Assembly: GCA_043228905.1 (NCBI GenBank)
Contig: JBHGNT010000007.1
Coordinates: forward strand, 8,494,001 to 8,558,000
Reading direction: 5' to 3'
DNA: 64,000 nucleotides
Origin: Azolla caroliniana
Taxonomy: Eukaryota; Polypodiophyta
The first letter of the stretch is position 1; every line of letters starts with the position of its first letter. Of the stretch, positions 10,643 to 21,643 are shown piece by piece. The position numbers and the translations under genes were made by a program. The notes beneath the pieces were generated by a model. The model was not told the origin of the DNA. It saw nothing but the letters and a program-made list of their open reading frames with translations, and made no database searches.

Positions 10643-11087
10643 TGTCATGATATGGCCAAACTCGAACCCATGACCTTATGGTATATGGGTCGAGCTCTTA
10701 ACCATCACACCATCTATTGTAATTCATAGGATATTATTTTCATTTATGTTTTATTATAAGAAAGTAATGTATATTCCAGATTTCTCTAGAACATTCTAGA
10801 AGTTTCAGGATTACTCCTGACAACACTATAAAAGAAGGCACTAGACATTATGTTGAACCAAATTGGTTCAACGCCAGTCTTAAGCCTCTTAGCCGCTTTG
10901 TACTTATCTTTTCACATAATATATTAGCTGTTGTCATCATCTTTCTCTCTCTCTCATCGTCGCTATCTCTCTCTCTCCTCTTCTCACTTCCTCTCTCGGG
11001 AATCTCACGCAGTCCCGTCTTCTTAGTACTAATAGTACTTCTCTTCTTAGTACTAATTCCATATCTGCTTTAGTACTATTCCTGACA
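10643..11087 (+). repeat. 3' LTR of G1
   Basis: The 445-bp LTR ends ...CTGACA and is followed by the GCTAC target duplication at 11088-11092. It keeps the heat-shock element (10789-10806), TATA box (10827-10833), self-primer and antisense tRNA-like boxes (10659-10712) of the 5' LTR. Confidence 0.9.
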
Positions 11088-11092
11088 GCTAC

Positions 11093-11175
11093 TAATCTAA
11101 TCAAAATAATTGTTTCATTATTTATATTTATTTTTTTACATAATTTTTATATCGTGTGTGAAAAACCACACGACA
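11093..11175 (-). mobile_element. 3' LTR of element A, right part
   Basis: This resumes the LTR interrupted by G1. It matches 19329-19413 and ends (LTR start on minus) with TGTCGTGTGG and a hairpin-forming CGTGTG...CACACG. On minus, the GGTGGGGGTGAA tract just before it (plus 11176-11190) is the polypurine tract of element A. Confidence 0.75.
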
Positions 11176-11486
11176 TTCACCCCCACCAAACCTGCACATC
11201 CACCGGTATGTGCCAATTTTGGTGACTCTCCACTTTTGATTACTTTACTTTTTTATTGATGTACTCGAATCGCCATTGTCATCTGATCCACCATATTCTT
11301 CGTTCAGTCTTTGCATTTCCATGACCGATTGTCATTGCTCTCTTTGCTCCTCTAGAGCATAATGCTTCACTCTTTATGCATGTGCCACCTTCATCTCGGC
11401 CATCTCCTTGGTCATCTAATTTTCTCTTATCATTCTTTCTTGTTCCATGCATGTCTTTCAAAAGCCTTATCGAAATACTATGGTTG
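11176..11486 (-). pseudogene. Element A: end of gag-like ORF and polypurine tract
   Basis: On the minus strand this codes a charged, Met/Glu/Arg-rich stretch with stops (includes MEMQRLNEEYGGSDDNGD, then STSIKK and a stop) that ends shortly before the polypurine tract. No pol motif is present between the gag-like end and the LTR, which suits a gag-only non-autonomous element. The segment is bounded on its other side by G2 at 11487. Confidence 0.5.
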
Positions 11487-11519
11487 TGTCATGAACACAT
11501 GACCATTATGGCGTCACCC

Positions 11520-11574
11520 GGACTTGAACCTCGAACCTTGCAATTCATACTTGAAAACCTCAACCATTAAGATA
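11520..11574 (-). promoter_or_regulatory. Antisense tRNA-like A/B-box pair in G2 LTR
   Basis: On minus TATCTTAATGG (11574-11564) is an A-box with one mismatch and GGTTCAAGTCC (11530-11520) is a full B-box. Spacing is 33 nt. Confidence 0.5.
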
Positions 11575-11644
11575 GCTTACTGTTATATAAAACAATAAAA
11601 GCTACTTCTTATATTACATTGATTATTGTAAAAACTCTAGATTA

Positions 11645-11708
11645 TTCTAGAATGTTCTAGAATGTCCTAGAGCATTCTAGGTCTAGAACATTCTAGAACA
11701 TTCTAGAA
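11645..11708 (+). promoter_or_regulatory. Heat-shock element cluster in G2 U3
   Basis: Positions 11645-11662 read TTCTAGAATGTTCTAGAA (four perfect alternating units). Positions 11686-11708 give five more (GAA at 11686, 11696, 11706; TTC at 11691, 11701), all with 2-nt spacing. Degenerate units fill the gap. The cluster ends about 25 bp upstream of the TATA box. Confidence 0.7.
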
Positions 11709-11733
11709 ATCTCTAAGCTATTCTATAGGAACC

Positions 11734-11740
11734 TATAAAT
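11734..11740 (+). promoter_or_regulatory. TATA box of G2 LTR promoter
   Basis: TATAAAT lies 32 bp upstream of the self-primer candidate at 11766. Confidence 0.65.
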
Positions 11741-11765
11741 AAGCGCATACATGTATTCTCAAATC

Positions 11766-11777
11766 AATTCGAATCAA
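11766..11777 (+). promoter_or_regulatory. Self-primer candidate in G2 R region
   Basis: AATTCGAATCAA pairs at 11 of 12 positions with TTGATTCAAATT at 11898-11909, next to the LTR. Both sites differ from those of G1 and G3 in a compensatory way. Confidence 0.6.
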
Positions 11778-11895
11778 CACCAGTCTTTAGCTCTCATTAC
11801 ATATCTTGTATCCATTCTCTTTCTTTCTCTATCTTATACATCCATTCTTCTCTATCCTTCTTCCATCACTCTATCTTTTATCCTTGGTTCTGACA

Positions 11896-11909
11896 GTTTG
11901 ATTCAAATT
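11896..11909 (+). promoter_or_regulatory. Primer-binding site of G2 (non-tRNA type)
   Basis: The sequence after the LTR is GTTTGATTCAAATT, lacking a leading TGG. It pairs with 11766-11777. Confidence 0.55.
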
Positions 11910-11959
11910 CTTTCTCTCTCTCTCTCTCTCTTATCCTCCTTTGTAACCATCCTGAAACC

Positions 11960-13123
11960 ATGGTTTCCATTAACTCAGAAGAATATCTCACCCTTGTTGC
12001 AGAAATGGAGAACCTTATATCCAAGTTCGCATCTCTTGAAGTAGAGAATCAACGTCTACTTGGGGATCTACAAAAGGTTACTATAGAGAAGCAACAACAA
12101 GAAGAGGAGTTCACGCGACGAGTGCAACAGTTAGAGTTGACAATTGTTGTGTTACAACAACAAAGGGTTGAAGGTCAGGGACTTATCAAGGAGCCCAAAA
12201 TTAGCCTCCCAGCTAAATTTGATGGGTCGAGGGCGCATTTCCGAGGTTTTTTGAATCAAGTACGGTTGGTGATTCAAATGCATCCCGCACATTATCCAAC
12301 AGATGCATCACGAGTCGGGCTAGTGGGCACTTTATTGACTGGCATAGCGTTGTCGTGGTTTGCTCCATTGCTAGAGACCAATTCTCCTCTACTGAATAAT
12401 TTCAAGGAATTTATCAAGGAATTTAAGTCTTGTTTCGGAGATACTGATGGGGCGAGAACAACTATCAACAAGATTCGTACACTTCGTCAAGGCGATAAAC
12501 CAGCTTCAACATATGCTGCCAATTTCCGTCTCATCGCAAGCGATATTCCTTGGGATGAACAAGCCCTAATGGAGCAATTCCGTTCAGGCCTTCGTAGTGA
12601 TGTCAAAGACTTACTTCTTACCTTCCCCGAGGATCCAAGGTCACTTACAGAAGCTATTAGTCAAGCAATACGGTGTGATAATCGCCTTTTTGAGCGTCGA
12701 TGTGAGCGACAACAACAAATAACAAGATCTAGATTCACACCAACTTATGCATCAGTAACGACGCAATCATCCCCAAGGCAAATGTATAGCCCTGCTCCAA
12801 CTCCAAGGCAAACACGTAGTCCAGTCCCAATGGATAGTCCTACACCCATGGAGATCGATATGACTCAACGACGAGGGCCGTTGTCAGACGAAGAGAAGCA
12901 ACGTCGTCGAGCAAACCATCTGTGCTTATATTGTGGAGGTCCAGGACATATAGCCATTCATTGCTCCCGTAGGCCGAGACGTCAGGTAAATCAAATTCAC
13001 TATGACAATAAAAATGAGTCCAACATTTTAGAAGTAGTTAGTGAATCTAATATTATGAATAATCCACCCTTGTCCAATAAATTTGAAGTCCTAAGCCAAT
13101 TAGAAGAGGAGTCAAACGAATAA
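11960..13123 (+). CDS. gag: G2 gag polyprotein
   Basis: This intact 387-codon ORF starts at the ATG 64 bp after the LTR. Residues about 1-75 form a Glu/Gln-rich coiled coil. A capsid domain follows (about 85-240; FDGSRAHFRGFLNQVRL, SWFAPLLE, RQGDKPASTYAANF). A Pro/Ser/Thr-rich linker is next, then a basic stretch and one CCHC zinc knuckle (CLYCGGPGHIAIHC, about 323-336). It ends TAA at 13121-13123, with pol in the -1 frame right after. It is the only undamaged element gene I found here, and would form the particle shell and bind RNA. Confidence 0.88.
   Translation: MVSINSEEYLTLVAEMENLISKFASLEVENQRLLGDLQKVTIEKQQQEEEFTRRVQQLELTIVVLQQQRVEGQGLIKEPKISLPAKFDGSRAHFRGFLNQVRLVIQMHPAHYPTDASRVGLVGTLLTGIALSWFAPLLETNSPLLNNFKEFIKEFKSCFGDTDGARTTINKIRTLRQGDKPASTYAANFRLIASDIPWDEQALMEQFRSGLRSDVKDLLLTFPEDPRSLTEAISQAIRCDNRLFERRCERQQQITRSRFTPTYASVTTQSSPRQMYSPAPTPRQTRSPVPMDSPTPMEIDMTQRRGPLSDEEKQRRRANHLCLYCGGPGHIAIHCSRRPRRQVNQIHYDNKNESNILEVVSESNIMNNPPLSNKFEVLSQLEEESNE
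13111..13117 (+). promoter_or_regulatory. Possible frameshift site GTCAAAC in G2
   Basis: In the gag frame this reads G TCA AAC GAA TAA, with pol open in the -1 frame. It has one T-to-C change from the GTTAAAC of G1 and G3, which would weaken slippage. Confidence 0.3.
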
Positions 13124-16100
13124 GTCCGGCCAAAATAGGAGCCATTTGGTTGGACAACCCTAGATATGTACAACCTAGTGTGGGTTCCATTTCTTCCAAG
13201 CATGTTAGTAGAGTCTTCTCAGCCCTAGTACAAGTTAGGACACCCAGTTGTCAAATTCAAGTCCAAGCCCTCTTAGATACTGGAGCCAATTCTTGTTTCA
13301 TGGATAGAGATTTTGCCCAAAAACACCAAATATCCTTGCATACACTTCCTTGTCCAGTTTCCGTAGTAGTGATTGATGGACGCCCCATAGCTTCCGGGAA
13401 GATATTTGAAGAGTCTGAGCCAATACACATACTCTTGGGTGATTTAGGATGTGTAGTTTCCTTTAACATAATCCGTAGTCCTGAGCATCCAATTGTCCTC
13501 GGTTTGCCATGGTTCGAGCTACATAACCCTAGAATCGATTGGAGGAAGCGAGAAATTAGGTGCCCTTTAGCAGAAAATATCATTGCCAAGGATCGAACTC
13601 GGGATTATCCTCCCAAAGTATATAGTTCTACCGATACACCATATCCTTCTCATCAAATTTCAGCCATCACATTGCAACAATTGCACCAAGTGGGAGGCAA
13701 GGAGGACCTTTTCTTATTTGCAGTATCAGTGACACCTTCTAGTGTCACTCAAGGGAATTCAGACATCCAAATTCCCAAAAAATATCAAGACTATGCTGAT
13801 GTTTTCGACAAAGTCAAAGCTAGTGTTCTTCCAAAGCATCGGCCGTACGACTGTCCTATTGATCTCCAACCAGGAAAAGAGCCTCCGTGGGGTCCGATTT
13901 ACAATTTATCACCCACTGAGCTTGAGGTTCTTCGAGAATACATCGAGGAAAATCTTGCACATGGGTTTATTCGACATTCAAAGTCTCCAGCTGGTGCTCC
14001 TATCTTTTTTGTGAAGAAAAAGGACGGCTCCCTTCGTTTGGTCGTGGACTATCAAGGCTTAAATAAAGTCACCATAAGGAATAGGTATGCTTTACCTTTA
14101 ATCTCCAATCTCTTAGAACGCATTGGTGGGGCAAAGCATTTTACCAAAATTGATCTAAGGGGTGCATATAATCTTGTTCGAATTCGGCCAGGAGATGAGT
14201 GGAAAACAACATTTCGTACTCGGTTTGGTCATTTCGAGTATACAGTCATGCCTTTCGGGCTCACAAATGCACCTGCCGTATTCCAACATATGGCAAATGA
14301 CATCTTCCGGGATTTCTTGGATATTTTTCTTATCATCTACCTAGATGATCTATTGATTTACTCTAAAACACAGGGGGAGCATGATATACATGTGCGGCAA
14401 GTACTTGAACGCCTAAGGAAGTATGGTCTTTACGCCAAACTTGAGAAATGCAGTTTTGATTGCAAACAAGTCGAATTTTTGGGATACACTATTTCATCCC
14501 AGGGTGTTTTCATGGACCCGGCAAAAGTCCAAACAATATTGGAATGGAAACCCCCATGCTCAGTTCGGGATGTCCAGTGTTTCCTCGGATTTGCGAACTT
14601 CTATCGCAAATTCATACATAATTATTCAAGCATTGTGTTGCCCCTTACTCAACTCACCAAGAAAAATCAAGCATTTTTTTGGAGTATCGAAGCGGACAAG
14701 GCTTTTACGCAGCTAAAAGAGGCATTCACATCAGCACCCATCCTAGCACATATTGATCCTGCACATATTGAGGCGGATGCATCAGACTTTGCATTGGGAA
14801 GTATCCTATCGCAACCAGGCGAGGACGGGCAGATACATCCAGTCGCGTTTCACTCGAGAAAGTTTACTGTTTCGGAGATAAACTATGAGGTGCATGACAA
14901 GGAGTTACTAGCTGTGGTCGACTCATTCGAGCAATGACGTCATTTTCTAGAAGGATCACCTCATCAGATTATCATTTATAGTGATCACAAAAATCTCACA
15001 TATTTTCAAACAGCTCGAGTATTAAATAGACGACAAGCTTGGTGGGCCCAATTTCTAATGCGTTTCGATTTCAAGATCATTTTTTGCCCCGGAAAACAAC
15101 AACGGAAAGCAGATGCTTTGTCTCGGCGTTCGTATCTAGCACTTCGACCTGGAGATCCGGCCTTTGACAATCAAAAGCAAACTCTCCTCGGGCCATCAAA
15201 GCTACAGGTAACAACAATTTATGCCACACCACTTGATTCTACCCTTCTTGACACTATTCGGCAACAACTTCATTCGGATGATTTTGCTAAGGATGTCTTA
15301 GCCCACTGTGGTTCAAGTCGTCCATCTTGCTCCACATTGCCAGGGTCATCTCAACATTATAAGGACTTCAAGTGGCAAGATGGTTTACTCTTCTACAAGA
15401 ATCTCCTTTACGTCCCCGACGGATCACCCCGACTTCAAGTGTTGGAACATTGTCATGATGCCCCCATGGCTGGACATTTTGGTATTTCCAAGACCATTGA
15501 GCTGGTGAAACGTTCGTTTTGGTGGCCTCACTTGCAAAAATTTGTCGAAGATTATGTTCGCACTTGTGACACCTGCTGTCGCGCCAAAATACCCCGGCAT
15601 CACCCTTATGGCTTACTACAACCATTACCCCCTCCCAACAAGCCATGGCAGTCTATTTCTATGGATTTCATTACGGATCTGCCACCTTCCAAAGGCTTTG
15701 ATACTATTTTAACAATAGTGGATCGGTTCACCAAGATGGCACATTTTGTACCATGTGTAAAGACCATCAATAGTGAAGAAACTGTAGATCTCATTATGCG
15801 TGAAGTGTTTCGCCATCATGGTCTCCCGAATGATATTATTAGCGATCGAGGTCCTCAATTTATCTCACACTTTTGGAAGCACCTATGGGCAGGCCTCAAA
15901 ATATCTTGCAAACTCTCTTCGGCTTATCATCCACAAACTGACAGACAAACAGAGCGCACAAATCAAACGCTCGAGCAATATCTTCGATGTTTCATTAGTT
16001 ATCAACAAGATGATTGGAGTAAAATTTTACATCTTGCTGAGTTTGCATACAACAACACAGTCCACTCTTCTTCCAAAGTTACACCTTTCTTTGCCTACAC

Positions 16101-16545
16101 CGGCAACCACCCTCGATGGTGTATACTGGATCTTCCGGAGGTGTCACGAAACCCTAGTGCGGCGCATCACCTCCACCGACTACAACAAATCCAGTTCGAG
16201 TTATCGTCACATCTTCAGAAAGCGCAAGCACACCATAAGACCAATGCCGATCGACATCGTCTTAAGTCTCCGTTTAAGGTTGGTGACCTTGTATGGTTGC
16301 TTCGTCGTCACATCAAGACTACCCGACCATGTGCTAAGCTTGACTATCAACGCTTAGGTCCTTTTGTCATCACGGCGCAGATTAATGATCCAACATTTCG
16401 TCTTAACCTTCCTGCACATATGCGGCTTCACCCTGTCTTTCATAGCTCTCTTTTGGAACCTTGCCACACCTCTTTAATTCCTGATCGTGTCGTGCCACCA
16501 CCGCCTTCTGTACAACTTGTGGACGGCCCCGAATACGAGGTAGCT
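13120..16545 (+). pseudogene. pol: G2 pol, one stop and 3' truncation
   Basis: Pol is open in a single frame apart from one TGA at 14935-14937 in RNase H, probably a changed Trp codon. It encodes protease (LLDTGANSCFMD, about 13271-13306), RT (VDYQGLNKVT; catalytic YLDDLLIY at about 14338-14361), RNase H (EADASDFALGSILS), integrase zinc finger (HC..HFG then CDTC), and integrase core with D in MDFITDL/DRFTK, D in SDRGPQF and E in TERTNQ. It ends inside the chromodomain. RT and integrase would copy and insert the element. Confidence 0.85.
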
Positions 16546-18174
16546 TTCTTGGTATACTCTTGTGTTGGAATTGACCATGACTTCTACGCTAGTATTATCC
16601 TTGTTAAATTTTGTGATCACATCTTTCATATCCGCTTGGCCCACTTGGCCCATATCTTTGCTTTTTGAGGTTTGCTTGGTCTCTTTGTCGCACACATTAG
16701 CTTTTGTCTTTGTGCTTTGCTCGACCTCTTTGTCGCACGCATGGACTTTCATCATGTTTCTTTGCTTTACTTCCTTGTTGCACACATTGGCTTTCACCCT
16801 TGCTTCCTCGCCGCCATCGTCCTTCTCTTGGATCTTACATCGGTTAATGCCCAAGTCTCTCAAACGAGTGTGGAGGAATTTTGTAGTTTGGCATTGCCTT
16901 TGTCGTGCTACCCTTAGCCACTTCCACCTTATGGTTGTTCGCATTGGCTTTGACCTTTGTTTCTTTGCCGCCACCTTCTGTCTCTTGGGTCTTACATCAG
17001 TTAATGCCCAAGTCTCAAGAACTTTTGTGGGGAAAGTCTCTTCATGATGGTTGTCTACCGTCTTCGGCTTGATGTCATTCTTCATGGCTATCTCTTTAGA
17101 CTCATGGGCCTCGTACCCATTAATCCTCTTGTTCGAGCAAGCCTCGATTATTCTCCTCTCTTCTTTGCATGTGTTAATTTTGGCCTTCACTTCCTCGCTG
17201 CCACCTTCCATCTCTTGGGTCTCATGTTTGCTTTCCGACGCATCTGCCCAAGTCTCTAGAACAAGTGTGGAGAAAGTCTCGACACGGCCATCCGCCATTG
17301 ACTTGTCCATACCCACCTCTGACTCGATGTCGTTTTTCGTGGCTATCTCCTTAATCATGTTGACTTCACACTTTTTATCTCCCTTGATCATGCAAGCTTT
17401 GCTCATGCTTGCACCTTCATCACTTGATGTTTCAGACACGATACATGTTTCGAAACATTTGTCTTCACTTGAAGTTACATTCGCCACCCTCAATTCATTG
17501 GTTTCTTTCTTCATCATTCTTTCTTTGCAAGATGAGAAAGTATCTTGTTCCACACCTTCTTCCGTGGTTACATCGTGGTACCGAACCTGGGCCTTTGTAT
17601 CAACCGTAACATTAATCCGCATTTGTTGGGGGGCCTCTTCTTCTTCGCTCATCATTTGCTTCAGTTTTTGCTCCTTTTGAAGCTTCTCTTCAACCTCAAC
17701 TTGCGCCTTTAAGTTCTCGAATGCCTCTTCCATCAAGACTTCTATGTCGAGTATTGTTGAACCTTCCCTCTTCGAGTTTTCTTCTTTAGGTGGAAATTTG
17801 TAGTTGCATTCCGTCCTCCTTTCACCATCCGTCGTGGGTTGTTTTGTTGTCGATGAGAATCTTGTCTTCCTCTTATCATGTAGTTGACATACTCTTTCCA
17901 CTTTCATCCAATCCTCGGTGAGGCCATTTTCACCATCATCATCCTCAAGTCGGATTCCAATGGCCTTCCTTTCCTTCCGATCGATTGACTTCACAAACAT
18001 TAGGACTTTTTCCACCCCCACCAAACTTTGATCCCGCTCCGAGAGTTGTGCAAAGCAACACTCGAACTCAACAAAAGCATGCATGGCACTTTGGTGGGTC
18101 TCTAATGATGATACCCATTGGTCAAACTCGTATAGTTTGCATCTCTTCGGCTCTTTGTATCTATATGCCTCCAT
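16546..18174 (-). CDS. Element A gag-like ORF (3'-truncated)
   Basis: This long ORF starts at the ATG 18174, just inside the 5' LTR and PBS. The N-terminal 130 residues resemble plant gypsy gag (EFDQWVSSLETHQ, FVEFECCFAQLSERDQ, VLMFVKSIDRKERKAIGIRL, GLTEDWMKVERVCQLHDK). The rest is Glu/Lys-rich with repeated modules: VLETWA twice, and a 16-18-residue KANVCDKE-type repeat near the end. No zinc knuckle or pol motif is seen. It is cut at about 16546 by G2. Its likely end is at 11176-11486 beyond G2. Confidence 0.65.
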
Positions 18175-18198
18175 GAGATATCCTCCTACTGCCTCGTT

Positions 18199-18215
18199 TC
18201 ACGTCGGGTTCACCA
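18199..18215 (-). promoter_or_regulatory. Primer-binding site of element A
   Basis: On minus, TGGTGAACCCGACGTGA begins with TGG a few bases after the LTR end (TGACA), as expected for a tRNA-primed element. I did not identify the tRNA. Confidence 0.6.
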
Positions 18216-18219
18216 AAGA

Positions 18220-19413
18220 TGTCACGAAAATACGACGAGGATACGTGAACTTTGAGGCAAGACCCCGGGGCCTCCGACCGGAAGATGTCAAATTCGTATG
18301 CTTATATTAAACCATTGATGGAAAATGAGAAAGATTGAAAAATTTCATTACCAAATAGAAAAGAAAAATTACAATCAATCCCAAGATTGGGATTACAAAA
18401 GTTTTAGCTTATGGAGATTGCTAGAATAATAGATTAGAAGAAACTAAGATACGGATTCGATAGGAAAATTATATGGCTTCCGTAGGGAAAATTAGGGTTT
18501 ATGACTTCCGTAAGGAAATTTAGGGTTCTTGGCTTCGATAAGATAAGGGAGCTCAGAAGGAAAAGAAAAAAAATTAAGATAATACGGAGAGAGCCTGAGT
18601 GTAGGAAAAAAAATGGAATTTTATATGGATTTCTCCCTTGATCATCTGCATGTCTAGTTTTTGTTGCATGGCCTCTACTTTTAGTTGCTTAGCTTTTTCT
18701 TTTAGTTGCATGCCTTTTTCTTTTAGTTGCATGCGACCGTCCACATGACCTTTACTTTAGTTTTCTCCACTTCACTTTAATTAGCCACATGATCCTTTTA
18801 TCCATTTGGTTTGCGTCCAGCCTCGTCCGGTCGCTGGTTCCGTTTAGTCGCCGATTGCCGCCGCCTCGCCGATTGCTGCCGCCTCGTCGGCTCCGCCGCC
18901 GGTTCCGGTTTACTTACTGGCCAGTTTTCGGTTTTGCGTACCGGCCCGGTTCCGAATTGCTTCATGGCTGGTTCCGGTTTGCTTCCCGGCCGATTTCCGG
19001 TTTTGCTTACCGGTCGGTTTCGGTTTTGCTTACCACCCGGGTTCCGGTTTGCTTACCGGCCGGTTTCCGGTTTTTGGGAACTTAGCCACCATCATCCATC
19101 AAGACAAAGCGGCCAAAGTTCTCTTAGCACAAATAAAAAATGAGGGATCTCAATGTGCTTATATAGCCAGGGCCTTAAGTTTCCTATCTATGTGGAATAC
19201 TTCAAAATTCTATTTTCCCTATCTTCTCAAGCTTAATCTCCACCTAACTTGATATGTAGTTGTCTATTTTGTATTTAGTAAAATTCGTTTTGAAGCTCTT
19301 GAGTACATCCATATTTCTATGACAAGCTACTAATCTAATCTAAAATAATTGTTTCATTATTTATATTTATTTTTTACATAGTTTTCATATCGTGTGTGAA
19401 AAACCACACAACA
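18220..19413 (-). mobile_element. 5' LTR of element A
   Basis: The 1194-bp LTR runs from TGTTGTGTGG at 19413 to TGACA at 18220 on minus. It includes the CCGGTTTGCTTACC minisatellite (18900-19075). It holds the uninterrupted GCTAC site (19324-19328) into which G1 inserted in the other LTR. Element A therefore spans 3969-19413, with G1 and G2 nested in it. It is a candidate gag-only (TR-GAG/LARD-like) non-autonomous element. Confidence 0.75.
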
Positions 19414-19603
19414 GGGCAAGTGTGAGCTCTGTGATAGGATGGAGAAGAGGGTGAGACAGGGAAGCGATGAGAGTGATGAGAGTTAGAAGGTTGATTTTTA
19501 TGTTGTGTAGAAAACTTTCTATTTCCTTCTTTCTGTGGCCTAGGGTTCGTTGGTCGGTGAGCCATCGTGGTGCCTCGTGTTCTTGGCCTAGAAGTTTGTG
19601 CAT
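19414..19603 (-). pseudogene. Accessory 3' ORF of element B, N-terminal part
   Basis: It starts at an ATG at 19603 (MHKLLGQEHEAPRWLTDQ) and runs into the LTR of element A at 19413. It corresponds to 46169-46352 of element C. It follows the integrase end (19708) by about 100 bp. Confidence 0.6.
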
Positions 19604-19707
19604 GCCTTAAGTCCTTTTAATATCGTCGTTATCTTCTCTTTCTTTCTTTTTCGTAACGGTTACATACAATACTATTTTTACACTATAATACAAGTGGGGC
19701 CATCTAC

Positions 19708-21643
19708 TTACTCCGCGGATTCTCCGGCTTTGTTTGATCCGGTAGGGAACAAGTTAGGTGGCGTAGGTCCCAGATAAGGTTTAAGGCGAAATCCATTCAC
19801 TATTTGTCGTAACACTTCCCCGGCCAACATGCACAGTTGAAACGTGCCCTGTTCTGCTCCTACTATCCAGTACGGGCCTGTCCAGCGGAATCTTAATTTT
19901 CCTGGCATATGCCCCATGCGTGTTTGGAAAACTAATACCGCTTTTCCAACCGTTAAATCTTTTTCACGTGCATGCCGGTGTTAGTCCATGAATGCTTTGC
20001 GCCGCCGTTGTTCCTGCTCTAATATGGCCATACTACGTAACCTTGTTTCTCCTAGCTATAGTAGTTGTTCTAGCCGTACTTGTTCGGATTTGCCCTCTGG
20101 TAGCCGGGCTCGTACTTGAATCCGCAGACTGGGTACTTGGAATTCGACTGGCATCACGACCTCTAGACCAAATGCTAGCCTGAACGATGTTGATTGTATG
20201 CTGATCTTATAGGTGGTACGGTATTCCCATAACGCGCTATGCAACTTGGTGTCCCAATCTGTCCTGTTCTCATTGACTATCTTTTTGAGGATAGTTTGGA
20301 GGGTTTTGTTCGTGGATTCCGCCAAGCCATTTGCCTGCAGGTAATACAACGTACTATTTTTGTGCACCATAGTGTAATGTTGGGTCAGTTCGCTGATGAC
20401 CGTATTCAGAGAGTGACTCCCTTGGTCACTAATGAGCTCGATAGGGCAGCTAAAACGACACCAAATCTGTTCGTAAAGGAATTTCGCCGTGACTTCCGCG
20501 GTATTCTCACACAATGGTTTCGCTTCTACCCACTTGGTACAGTAATCTGTGGTCACCAGGATATACTTATTACCTGTTCGAGCAGCCGCGGCCCCCACTT
20601 TTGGAAAGGATCCAATGGTAACACTGGTTGGTGTGGCATTCTCACGACTTCCGTGGGCTGGCCCAGTCGTTGACATGAATCACACTGTTTGCAATATTCA
20701 TACGCGTCCTTTTGTGTCGTTGGCCACCAAAGTCCTGCTAGCCAAATTTGCCGGGCCATAACATCGCCCGCGTAATGTCCTCCTGCTGTACCAAAATGGG
20801 CTTCGCGTAGAACCGCGGCCTTCTCATCCTGCCGTATTCCGCGCCTCAAGATGTTGTCACTGCCCTTGTGGTATAGTATGTCTGCCACTAAACAGAAGTT
20901 TCGACTTCGTACGGCCAACCGTTTTTTCTCGTCCGTCCATAATTGAGGTGGCGGTAACCCTATGGTCAGGAAGTAGGTCATTTCCATGAGACACCGATCC
21001 GGGACAGTCTTTTCCGTTCGTTCTGCTAGCGTTGCTACCCGCAGAATGTCCGCATCTGGAAAGTCATCGTCATCCTTCTGCGACGTTTCTCCATTATCGA
21101 GTCTGCTCAAAAAATCTGCCACTACGTGTTGTGTACCTGGGCGGTCCTGAATTCCAAAGTCGAATTCTTGAAGCAACAACATCCATCTCGCCATTTTCCC
21201 CGTCAGCGCTTGTTTCCCTACCAAATATAGCAGTGCCGAATGATCCACGTGAAACGTGAATTTTCGCCCTAGCAGATAATGTCGGAACTTATTGATGCTA
21301 TAGATCATACCCAATGTGTCACGCTCCGTTGTGGGATAGTTACGATCAGCCGTTGGTAATTTCCGACTAGCGTAGTACACCGGCCGGTACCAATTCGGCT
21401 CCGTGAGCTGCATTAGCGCACTACCTATTTCTATGTCTGAGGCATCTACGAACACGTGGAATGGCTTCGCCCAAACTAGTGCTTGTATGACGGTTGCCTA
21501 CGTTAGCATTACCTTTAGCGCATCATATGCCTTCTCTTCCGTAGATGTCCATTGGAAGGGAGTTTGATGAACGGTGGCATGTAACGGCGTGGCGAAGTCC
21601 GCCAAATAGCGTATCATTTGATTATACCATCATATTTGCCCTA
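19708..21643 (-). pseudogene. pol: Element B RNase H and integrase
   Basis: Minus-strand pol fragment. RNase H has D in MFVDAS, E in TTERDTLG and D in HVDHSALLYLV (21455-21200). The integrase zinc finger H-x5-H...C-x2-C follows (EAHFGTAGGHY, CKQCDSC, about 20800-20675). The core has D in VTTDYCTKW, D in LISDQGSHS and E in NGLAESTNKTL (20676-20340). The C-terminus ends PNLFPTGSNKAGESAE at 19708. Frameshifts split it. It is cut at 21643 by G3, and RT resumes at 28136. Confidence 0.8.

Larger units (their letters stand above)
5217..11087 (+). mobile_element. Chromovirus G1 (Ty3/gypsy, Tcn1/Tf1-sushi-like)
   Basis: This is a complete LTR retrotransposon with LTRs at 5217-5663 (447 bp) and 10643-11087 (445 bp), both TGTCATGA...CTGACA, flanked by GCTAC. 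By eye the LTRs differ at roughly 15 positions (about 3%). Order is gag, protease, RT, RNase H, integrase, chromodomain. A purine-rich tract (AAGGGGGAGATAG, 10630-10642) precedes the 3' LTR. The integrase (motifs GPQF, YHPQTDGQAERTNQTLEQY) and C-terminal chromodomain place it with chromoviruses, closest in feel to Tcn1/Tf1/sushi elements. The coding region has several stops, so it is not autonomous now. Confidence 0.92.
11487..11895 (+). repeat. 5' LTR of G2
   Basis: The LTR contains an antisense tRNA-like pair (11520-11574), a dense cluster of TTCTAGAA heat-shock units (11645-11708), a TATA box (11734-11740) and a self-primer candidate (11766-11777). A CT-rich tract fills the distal part. 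Confidence 0.88.
11487..16545 (+). mobile_element. Chromovirus G2, 3'-truncated
   Basis: This is a relative of G1 with a 5' LTR (11487-11895, 409 bp, TGTCATGA...CTGACA), intact gag and nearly open pol. The alignment to G1 stops within the start of the chromodomain (after GPEYEVA) near 16545. The rest of the chromodomain, the 3' LTR and any right target duplication are missing. Sequence beyond that point is element A gag on the other strand. Confidence 0.88.

Noticed and set aside
16562-17680. Plus-strand hydrophobic ORFs looking like membrane proteins
   Set aside because: They are shadows of the Glu/Lys-rich gag ORF of element A on the minus strand.
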